NCBI GenBank assembly: GCA_029961685.1
Contig: JARWKL010000001.1
Location: 27,044,295-27,108,294, forward strand
DNA from: Aristolochia californica
Lineage: Eukaryota > Streptophyta > Magnoliopsida > Piperales > Aristolochiaceae
Direction: 5' to 3'
Length of the DNA stretch: 64,000 nt
Part shown: positions 57,001-64,000 of the stretch, in pieces
Position numbering within the stretch: the stretch's first letter is position 1
How the letters are laid out: each line of letters starts with the position of its first letter
Position numbers and translations under genes: made by a program
Notes under the pieces: model-generated
What the model was told of the DNA's origin: nothing
The model's database searches: none
The model's input: the letters and a program-made list of their open reading frames with translations, nothing else

Positions 57001-57675
57001 TTACGCATGATAAATCACTTTACAATCTTCCATGATCGTTGGGTATGCTTTTTGTAGATGGGCAAAATAATGGCTTGTTTGACTTGGGAAAATATCCCAC
57101 CGCACGTTCACTTGAGAATTTAATGAGCTTTTGTTATTCTCTTCAAAAGGTATGGATCCATAGGTTATTTGCATCTTTAACATGTTTAAAACATGCAAAT
57201 TCATTTTTTAAGCATGTGTTGAGGAAATCTCTTTCTTATAAAATTCCAAGCTGTTGGGGTTGAACTAGTGGAATTTCCCAAACTTGGACAACAAAACTTT
57301 TGTGTTCATTTGTGGTGTGTAAATAAATTATCTTTATTTACATTATGAAATTGTTTTAATTTTTTTTCCATACATGAACTAGAAAATTTTCATTTTGTTG
57401 TAATGTATTTATCTTTTTGGTTTACGGCATGAAGGGAGAGCGAAAACACAAAGTTTATATTTATGAAACAAGTGTACATCTAAAATAAAAATGCACAGTG
57501 CACAAATGTTGAGCGAGATAATTCGAAAGAGTTTTTGTAATTTTTAGGGATTATAAGCTCTTCTTAGTTTTTATAAATCAGGTTTTGCAATCGTTGGGAA
57601 AAAGGGGGTGGCAGAGATTTTTAACTGCGTCTTGACTCCCAAACCAAAAGTCATTTCTTTGGGTAATATAGCCCG

Positions 57676-58347
57676 TTATGCATGATAAATCACATTACAA
57701 TCATCCATGATCATTGGGTCAGCTTTTTGTAGATGGGCAAAATAATGGCTTGTTTGACTCGGGTAAATATCCACCGTACGTTCACTTGAGAATTTAATGA
57801 GCGTTTGTTATTTTCTTAAAAAGCTTTGGATCCATAGGTGATTTGCATCTTTAACATGTTTAAAACATGCATATCCATTTTTAAAGCATGTGTGGAGGAA
57901 ATCTCTTTCCTATAAAATTCCAAGCTGTTGGGGTTGAACTAGTGGAATTTCCCAAACTTGGACAACAAAACTTTTGTGTTCATTTGTGGTGTGTGAATAA
58001 ATTTTCTTTACTTACATTTGTTATTGTTTTAAATTTTTTCGTACTTGAACTCCAAAATTTTCATTTTGTTGTGATCTATTTGCCTTTTTGGTTTACGGGA
58101 TGAAGGGAGCGCGAAAACTCAAAAATTTATTTTAAGAAAAAAAGTGGCCATGTAGAATGGAAATGCACAATGCACAAAAGTAGAGAGAGATAATTCCAAA
58201 GAGTTTCTATAATTATTTGGGAATGTAAGCTCTTCTTAGTTTTTATATATCAGGTTTTGCAATCGTCGGGAAAAAGGGGGAGGCAGGGATTTTTAATTCA
58301 GTCTTGACTCCCAATCCATAAGTCATTTATTAGGATAATATAGCCCG
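57676..58347 (+). repeat. Representative beta-type monomer (right block)
   Basis: A 672 bp unit, landmark to landmark. Beta markers are: catgcatatcc after the central dyad; the one-base-shorter atatccaccg; cctataaaattcc; ttggggttgaac; ccgtacttgaactcc; tttaagaaaa in place of tttatgaaaa; and tgcacaatgcac in place of tgcacagtgcac. Visible motifs are the dyad catgttt-a-aaacatg at 57855-57869, the dyad ggaa-t-ttcc at 57944-57952, a tataaaattcc stretch, an aataaa hexamer after gtgtgtg, and a tatatatc stretch before the G-rich tract. No function is demonstrated for any of them. Confidence 0.9.
57855..57869. other. Central dyad catgttt-a-aaacatg (one per monomer)
   Basis: A perfect inverted repeat with 7 bp arms and a one-base centre, shown here in one representative copy. 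It is retained in most monomers, in both alpha and beta forms, and sits at the point where the two antisense open frames of each monomer start. A protein-binding site or a cruciform seed is possible, but nothing in the sequence decides it. Confidence 0.6.
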
Positions 58348-58400
58348 TTACACATGATGAATCACTTTACAATCATCCATGATCGTTGGGTTAGCTTTTT
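58285..58400 (+). repeat. Older-type patch inside the homogenised block
   Basis: All other alpha landmarks of the right block are preceded by gtcttgaatc and, in most copies, a tttagtatgg form, and followed by acaatcttcc and gggtatgc (acaatgttcc at 55.68 kb). Here the sequence reads cagtcttgactcccaatcc, tttattaggataat, acacatgatg, acaatcatcc and gggttagc. These are forms typical of the left and middle of the window. Both flanks return to the block consensus, so a short conversion tract from a diverged monomer is the simplest reading. Confidence 0.65.
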
Positions 58401-59022
58401 GTAGATGGGCAAAATAATGGCTTGTTTGACTTGGGTAAATATCCCACCGCACGTTCACTTGAGAATTTAATGAGCGTTTGTTATTCTCTTCAAAAGGTAT
58501 GGATCCATAGGTGATTTGCATCTTTAACATGTTTAAAACATGCAAATTCATTTTTTAAGCATGTGTTGAGGAAATCTCTTTCTTATAAAATTCCAAGCTG
58601 TTAGGGTTGAACTAGTGGAATTTCCCAAACTTGGACAACAAAACTTTTGTGTTCATTTGTGGTGTGTAAATAAATTATCTTTATTTACATTATGAAATTG
58701 TTTAAATTTTTTTTCCATACATGAACTAGAAAATTTTCATTTTGTTGTAATGTATTTATCTTTTTATTTTACGGCATGAAGGGAGAGCGAAAACATAAAG
58801 TTTTGATTTATGAAACAAGGGTACATCTAAAATAAAAATGCACAGTGCACAAATGTAGAGCGAGATAATTCTAAAGAGTTTCTGTAATTTTTAGGGATTC
58901 TAAGCTCTTCTTAGTTTTTATAAATCAGGTTTTGCAATCGTTGGGAAAAAGGGGGAGGCAGGGATTTTTAACTGAGTCTTGACTCCCAAACCAAAAGTCA
59001 TTTCTTTGGGTAATATAGCCCG
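58348..59022 (+). repeat. Representative alpha-type monomer (right block)
   Basis: A 675 bp unit, landmark to landmark. Alpha markers are catgcaaattcat, ttcttataaaattcc, ttagggttgaac, gtgtgtaaataaattatc, acattatgaaattg (here attatgaaattgttta), catgaactagaaaat, taatgtatttatc and tgcacagtgcac, followed by ccaaaccaaaagtcatttc just before the next landmark. Dyads: tgcac-a-gtgca at 58839-58849 and gagtc-tt-gactc at 58974-58985. A G-rich tract with runs of 3, 5, 2 and 3 G lies at 58943-58963, ten bases before the second dyad. The first ~100 bp of this copy are atypical for the block (see the conversion-patch entry at 58285-58400). Confidence 0.88.
58943..58985 (+). other. G-rich tract plus gagtc-tt-gactc dyad
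   Basis: G-runs of 3, 5, 2 and 3 lie within 21 bases, followed ten bases later by a perfect 5 bp-arm dyad with a TT centre. This is the only G-rich part of the monomer and it is well conserved across the window. Three runs have at least three G, so a canonical three-tier quadruplex is not supported; a two-tier one is possible. In right-block beta copies the dyad is usually broken (gagtcttgaatc). Confidence 0.55.
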
Positions 59023-59695
59023 TTATGCATGATAAATCACATTACAATCATCCATGATCGTTGGGTCAGCTTTTTGTAGATGGGCAAAATAATGGCTTGT
59101 TTGACTCTGGTAAATATCCACCGTACGTTCGCTGGAGAATTTAATGAGCGTTTGTTATTTTCTTCAAAAGCTTTGGATCCATAGGTGATTTGCATCTTTA
59201 ACATGTTTAAAACATGCATATCCATTTTTAAAGCATGTGTGGAGGAAATCTCTTTCCTATAAAATTCCAAGCTGTTGGGGTTGAACTAGTGGAATTTCCC
59301 AAACTTGGACAACAAAAATTTTGTGTTCATTTGTGGTGTGTGAATAAATTTTCTTTACTTACATTTGTTATTGTTTTAAACTTTTTCCGTACTTGAACTC
59401 CAAAATTTTCATTTTGTTGTGATCTATTTGCCTTTTTGGTTTACGGGATGAAGGGAGCGCGAAAACTCAAAAATTTGTTTTAAGAAAAAATGTGGACATG
59501 TAGAATGGAAATGCACAATGCACAAAAGTAGAGAGAGATAATTCCAAAGAGTTTCTATAATTATTTGGGAATGTAAGCTCTTCTTAGTTGTTATATATCT
59601 GGTTTTGCATTCGTCGGGAAAAAGGGGGAGGCAGGGATTTTTAACTTAGTCTTGAATCCCAATCCATAAGTCATTTAGTATGGTAATATAGCCCG

Positions 59696-61043
59696 TTACG
59701 CATGATAAATCACTTTACAATCTTCCATGATCGTTGGGTATGCTTTTTGTAGATGGGCAAAATAATGGCTTGTTTGACTTGGGTAAATATCCCACCGCAC
59801 GTTCACTTGAGAATTTAATGAGCATTTGTTATTCTCTTCAAAAGGTAAGGATCCATAGGTGATTTGCTTCTTTAACATGTTTAAAACATGCAAATTCATT
59901 TTTTAAGCATGTGTTGAGGAAATCCCTTTCTTATAAAATTCCAAGCTGTTAGGGTTGAACTAGTGGAATTTCCCAAACTTGGACAACAAAACTTTTGTGT
60001 TCATTTGTGGTGTGTAAATAAATTATCTTTATTTACATTATGAAATTGTTTTAATTTTTTTTCCATACATGAACTAGAAAATATTCATTTTGTTGTAATG
60101 AATTTATCTTTTTGGTTTACGGCATGAAGGGAGAGCGAAAACACAAAGTTTATATTTATGAAACAAGTGTACATCTAAAATAAAAATGCACAGTGCACAA
60201 ATGTAGAGCAAGATAATGCTAAAGAGTTTCTGTAATTTTTAGGGATTGTAAGCTCTTCTTAGTTTTTATAAATCACGTTTTGCAATCGTTGGGAAAAAGG
60301 GGGAGGCAGGGATTTTTAACTGAGTCTTGACTCCCAAACCAAAAGTCATTTCTTCGGGTAATATAGCCCGTTATGCATGATAAATCACATTACAATCATC
60401 CATGATTGTTGGGTCAGCTTTTTGTAGATGGGCAAAATAATGGCTTGTTTGACTCGGGTAAATATCCACCGCACGTTCACTTGAGAATTTAATGAGCGTT
60501 TGTTATTTTCTTCAAAAGCTTTGGATCCATAGGTGATTTGCATCTTTAACATGTTTAAAACATGCATATCCATTTTTAAAGCATGTGTGGAGGAAATCTC
60601 TTTCCTATAAAATTCCAAGCTGTTGGGGTTGAACTAGTGGAATTTCCCAAACTTGGACAACAAAACTTTTGTGTTCATTTGTGGTGTGTGAATAAATTTT
60701 CTTTACTTACATTTTTTATTGGTTTAAACTTTTTCCGTACTTGAACTCAAAAATTTTCATTTTGTTGTGATCTATTTGCCTTTTTGGTTTACGGGATTAA
60801 GGGAGAGCGAAAAATCAAACTTTTGTTTTAAGAAAAAAAGTGTACATGTAGAATGGAAATGCACAATGCACAAATGTAGAGAGAGATAATTACAAAGAGT
60901 TTCTCTAATTTTTGGGGAATGTAAGCTCGTCTCAGTTTTTATATATCAGGTTTGGCAATCGTCGGGAAAAAGGGGGAGGCAGGGAATTTTAACTGAGTCT
61001 TGAATCCCAATCCATAAGTCATTTAGTATGGTAATATAGCCCG
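59696..61043 (+). repeat. HOR dimer 8 (class II alpha + class III beta)
   Basis: The alpha half carries gaaacaagtgtac near 60160 and the private aaggtaagg near 59842, which recurs 4044 bp downstream near 63886. The beta half is class III: gggattaaggg near 60793, aagctcgtctcag near 60924 and tttggcaatcg near 60952. Confidence 0.83.
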
Positions 61044-62391
61044 TTACGCATGATAAATCACTTTACAATCTTCCATGATCCTTGGGTATGCTTTTTGTAG
61101 ATGGGCAAAATAATGGCTTGTTTGACTTGGGTAAATTTCCCACCGCACGTTCACTTGAGAATTTAATGAGCGTTTGTTATTCTCTTCAAAAAGTATGGAT
61201 CCATAGGTGATTTACATCTTTAACATGTTTAAAACATGCAAATTCATTTTTTAAGCATGTGTTGAGGAAATCCCTTTCTTATAAAATTCCAAGCTGTTAG
61301 GGTTGAACTAGTGGAATTTCCCAAACTTGGACAACAAAACTTTTGTGTTCATTTGTGGTGTGTAAATAAATTATCTTTATTTACATTATGAAATTGTTTT
61401 AATTTTTTTTCCATACATGAACTAGAAAATTTTCATTTTGTTGTAATGTATTTATCTTTTTGGTTTACGGGATGAAGGGAGAGCGAAAACACAAAGTTTT
61501 GATTTATAAAAAAGGTGTACATCTAAAATAAAAATGCACAGTGCACAAATTTAGAGCAAGATAATTCTAAAGAGTTTCTATAATTTTTAGGGATTGTAAG
61601 CTCTTCTTAGTTTTTATAAATCAGGTTTTGCAATCGTTGGGAAAAAGGGGGAGGCAGGGATTTCTAACTGAGTCTTGACTCCCAAGCCAAAAGTCATTTC
61701 TTTGGGTAATATAGCCCTTTATGGATGATAAATCACATTACAATCATCCATGATCGTTGGGTCAGCTTTTTGTAGATGGGCAAAATAATGGCTTGTTTGA
61801 CTCAGGTAAATATCCACCGTACGTTCACTTGAGAATTTAATGAGCGTTTGTTATTTTCTTCAAAAGCTTTGGATCCATAGGTGATTTGCATCTTTAACAT
61901 GTTTAAAACATGCATATCCATTTTTAAAGCATGTGTGGAGGAAATCTCTTTCCTATAAAATTCCAAGCTGTTGGGGTTGAACTAGTGGAATTTCCCAAAC
62001 TTGGACAACAAAACTTTTGTGTTCATTTGTGGTGTGTGAATAAATTTTCTTTGCTTACATTTTTTATTGGTTTAAACTTTTTTCGTACTTGAACTCCAAA
62101 ATTTTCATTTTGTTGTGATCTATTTGCCTTTTATGTTTACGGGATTAAGGGAGAGCGAAAACTCAAAGTTTTGTTTTAAGAAAAAAAGTGTACATGTAGA
62201 ATGGAAATGCACAATGCACAAATGTAGAGAGAGATAATTACAAAGAGTTTCTATAATTTTTGGGGAATGTAAGCTCGTCTAAGTTTTTATATATCAGGTT
62301 TGGCAATCGTCGGGAAAAAGGGGGAGGCAGGGATTTTTAACGGAGTCTTGAATCCCAATCCATAAGTCATTTATTATGGTAATATAGCCCG
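61044..62391 (+). repeat. HOR dimer 9 (class I alpha + class III beta)
   Basis: The alpha half has aaaggtgtac near 61511 and the next landmark reads ttatggatg at 61719 (class I). The beta half has gggattaaggg near 62142 and tttggcaatcg near 62299 (class III), matching the preceding dimer's beta. Confidence 0.82.
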
Positions 62392-63739
62392 TTATGCATG
62401 ATAAATCACTTTACAATCTTCCATGATCGTTGGGTATGCTTTTTGTAGATGGGCAAAATAATGGCTTGTTTGACTTGGGTAAATATCCCACCGCACGTTC
62501 ACTTGAGAATTTAATGAGCGTTTGTTATTCTCTTCAAAAGGTATGCATCCATAGGTGATTTGCATCTTTAACATGTTTAAAACATGCAAATTCATTTTTT
62601 AAGCATGTGTTGAGGAAATCTCTTTCTTATAAAATTCCAAGCTGTTAGGGTTGAACTAGTGGAATTTCCCAAACTTGGACAACAAAACTTTTGTGTTCAT
62701 TTGTGGTGTGTAAATAAATTATCTTTATTTACATTATGAAATTGTTTTAATTTTTTTTCCATACATGAACTAGAAAATTTTCATTTTGTTGTAATGTATT
62801 TATCTTTTTGGTTTACGGGATGAAGGGAGAGCGAAAACACAAAGTTTTGATTTATGAAACAAGTGTACATCTAAAATAAAAATGCACAGTGCAAAAATGT
62901 AGAGCGAGATACTTCTAAAGAGTTTCTTTAATTTTTAGGGATTCTAAGCTCTTCTTAGGTTTTATAAATCAGGTTTTGCAATCGTTGGGAAAAAGGGGGA
63001 GGCAGGGATTTTTAACTGAGTCTTGACTCCCAAACCAAAAGTCATTTCTTTGGGTAATATAGCCCGTTATGCATGATAAATCACATTACAATCATCCATG
63101 ATCGTTGGGTCAGCTTTTTGTAGATGGGCAAAATAATGGCTTGTTTGACTCGGGTAAATATCCACCGTACGTTCACTTGAGAATTTAATGAGCGTTTGTT
63201 ATTTTCTTCAAAAGCTTTGGATCCATAGGTGATTTGCATCTTTAACATGTTTAAAACATGCATATCCATTTTTAAAGCATGTGTGGAGGAAATCTTTTTC
63301 CTATAAAATTCCAAGTTGTTGGGGTTGAACTAGTGGAATTTCCCAAACTTGGACAACAAAACTTTTGTGTTCATTTGTGGTGTATGAATAAATTTTCTTT
63401 ACTTACATTTGTTATTGTTTTAAACTTTTTCCGTACTTGAACTCCAAAATTTTCATTTTGTTCTGATCTTTTTGCCTTTTTGGTTTACGGGATGAAGGGA
63501 GCGCGAAAACTCAAAAATTTGTTTTAAGAAAAAATGTGGACATGTAGAATGGAAATGCACAATGCACAAAAGTAGAGAGAGATAATTCCAAAGAGTTTCT
63601 ATAATTATTTGGGAATGTAAGCTCTTCTTAGTTGTTATATATCTGGTTTTGCATTCGTCGGGAAAAAGGGGGAGGCAGGGATTTTTAACTTAGTCTTGAA
63701 TCCCAATCCATAAGTCATTTAGTATGGTAATATAGCCCG
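62392..63739 (+). repeat. HOR dimer 10 (class II)
   Basis: Class II: gaaacaagtgtac near 62856, ttatgcatg at 63067 and gtggacatg near 63536. It parallels dimer 7 at an offset of 4044 bp. The region just before 63470 shows four base differences from the dimer 7 copy, after which the two are identical by eye. Confidence 0.83.
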
Positions 63740-64000
63740 TTACGCATGATAAATCACTTTACAATCTTCCATGATCGTTGGGTATGCTTTTTGTAGATGG
63801 GCAAAATAATGGCTTGTTTGACTTGGGTAAATATCCCACCGCACGTTCACTTGAGAATTTAATGAGCATTTGTTATTCTCTTCAAAAGGTAAGGATCCAT
63901 AGGTGATTTGCTTCTTTAACATGTTTAAAACATGCAAATTCATTTTTTAAGCATGTGTTGAGGAAATCCCTTTCTTATAAAATTCCAAGCTGTTAGGGTT
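63471..64000 (+). repeat. Recent duplication: identical to 59427-59956
   Basis: Read base by base against 59427-59956 (offset 4044 bp = six monomers), I find no difference over 530 bp up to the window end. Upstream, four differences occur within about 120 bp, so 63471 is close to the left edge of the identical tract, or of a more recent conversion. The right edge lies beyond the window. Confidence 0.8.
63740..64000 (+). repeat. Partial HOR dimer 11
   Basis: The first 261 bp of an alpha unit, cut by the window end. It is identical by eye to 59696-59956, including the private variants ttcaaaaggtaagg and gatttgcttc. Confidence 0.85.

Larger units (their letters stand above)
57001..58347 (+). 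repeat. HOR dimer 6 (class II)
   Basis: Class II markers are gaaacaagtgtac near 57465 and ttatgcatg at 57676. It closes the third I-II tetramer. Its last ~60 bp belong to the atypical patch described at 58285-58400. Confidence 0.83.
58348..59695 (+). repeat. HOR dimer 7 (class II, breaks the I-II order)
   Basis: Class II follows class II here: gaaacaagg near 58812, ttatgcatg at 59023 and gtggacatg in the beta half. Shared variants with dimer 10, 4044 bp downstream, include gggattctaagctc near 58894 and near 62938, and ttgttatatatctgg near 59587 and near 63631. Confidence 0.83.
1..64000. repeat. Satellite DNA array, ~673 bp monomer, head-to-tail
   Basis: The landmark reading ttacgcatgataaatcac (with variants) recurs 95 times, from 521 to 63740, always on the + strand, with a typical spacing of 672-675 bp. 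Every other part of the monomer recurs with it, for example actagtggaatttcccaaac, gtgttcatttgtggtgtgtg, tgtagatgggcaaaataatg and tttggatccataggtgattt. The array starts before position 1 and runs past 64000. Nothing foreign interrupts it. Composition is clearly AT-rich by eye, with T- and A-runs throughout and one G-rich tract per monomer. Known of such arrays: they are usually heterochromatic and centromeric, pericentromeric or subtelomeric in eukaryotes. Which of these applies, and the species, cannot be read from the sequence; a plant is an inference only. Confidence 0.97.
50274..64000 (+). repeat. Homogenised dimeric/tetrameric higher-order repeat
   Basis: Landmarks at 50274, 50949, 51622, 52286, 52958, 53632, 54305, 54980, 55653, 56328, 57001, 57676, 58348, 59023, 59696, 60371, 61044, 61719, 62392, 63067 and 63740. 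From about 52.9 kb the spacing mostly alternates 673/675 bp (674 and 672 also occur), giving a dimer of about 1348 bp. Alpha and beta units alternate without exception at landmark level. Copies are visibly closer to each other than those further left. Within it, dimers fall into classes (I: aaaggtgtac, ttatggatg at the beta landmark; II: gaaacaag, ttatgcatg; III-beta: gggattaaggg, tttggcaatcg). Confidence 0.9.

Noticed and set aside
57240..57280. Pol III B-box in ggttgaactag
   Set aside because: It departs from the GGTTCGANNCC consensus at key positions and no matching A-box or T-run terminator arrangement is seen.
57530..57670. Telomere-like motifs (tttttaggg, ttagggtt)
   Set aside because: Only single isolated units per monomer, never in tandem; chance in AT-rich sequence with G-runs is sufficient.
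57740..57780. A CENP-B-box-like match (cttgtttgactcggg) in each monomer
   Set aside because: It matches 7 of the 9 core positions of the mammalian box. By simple counting a match that good is expected about once or twice by chance in 673 bp on two strands. Right-block alpha units also change it to cttggg.
521..63943. About a hundred short open frames as real small-protein genes
   Set aside because: They are the same two frames in each copy of a 673 bp repeat, broken by frameshifts and stops in whole monomer classes, with no recognisable domain and no better conservation than surrounding sequence.
1..64000. CRISPR array
   Set aside because: There is no short repeat/spacer pattern. The repeat unit is 673 bp and contiguous, with no unique spacers.
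1..64000. Array of tandem LTR-retrotransposons or rDNA spacers
   Set aside because: I see no primer-binding site, polypurine tract with LTR ends, gag/pol motifs or rRNA genes anywhere; the monomer is too short and directly adjoining.
1..64000. Assembly collapse or artificial duplication as the source of the regular pattern
   Set aside because: Copies differ by many private variants in a consistent order, which argues for real sequence. The 530 bp identical tract at the right end is the only place where an assembly artefact remains a live concern.

Overview
The whole 64 kb window is one uninterrupted head-to-tail satellite DNA array. A single AT-rich monomer of about 673 bp is repeated, always in the same orientation. 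I placed 95 copies of one landmark (the stretch usually reading ttacgcatgataaatcac) between positions 521 and 63740; the mean spacing is 672.5 bp. Only four intervals fall outside 666-678 bp (650, 607, 709 and 664), and each is explained by a local indel. I see no protein-coding gene, RNA gene, transposon insertion, CRISPR array or phage/plasmid feature. The many short open frames of 60-102 codons are the same two frames recurring in each monomer, and they behave as non-coding. Such an array points to constitutive heterochromatin (centromeric, pericentromeric or subtelomeric) of a eukaryote. A plant is my guess from monomer size and style, but nothing in the sequence proves it, and I do not recognise the satellite by name.

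The array is graded in organisation. Positions 1-7246 hold diverged monomers with a trace of a three-monomer (about 2.02 kb) period. Positions 7247-19979 are the most irregular: mixed monomer variants, no clear higher-order period, and most of the larger indels. Positions 19980-33441 contain recognisable sub-families that recur at 7-, 9-, 11- and 12-monomer offsets. Positions 33442-50273 are transitional, with duplications of 3, 8 and 11 monomers, short gene-conversion-like patches, and the first appearance of variants typical of the right end. Positions 50274-64000 form a homogenised higher-order repeat (HOR). It is an alternating dimer (alpha + beta, about 1348 bp). The dimers themselves alternate as a tetramer of about 2.69 kb for three cycles, followed by a section with a 4044 bp (six-monomer) offset. 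In that section at least 530 bp are identical by eye.

The window therefore looks like a transition from old, diverged satellite on the left to younger, actively homogenised satellite on the right. The monomer carries short dyads and a G-rich tract. In the right block these are intact in alpha monomers and mostly broken in beta monomers. All identities were judged by eye, not by alignment software.
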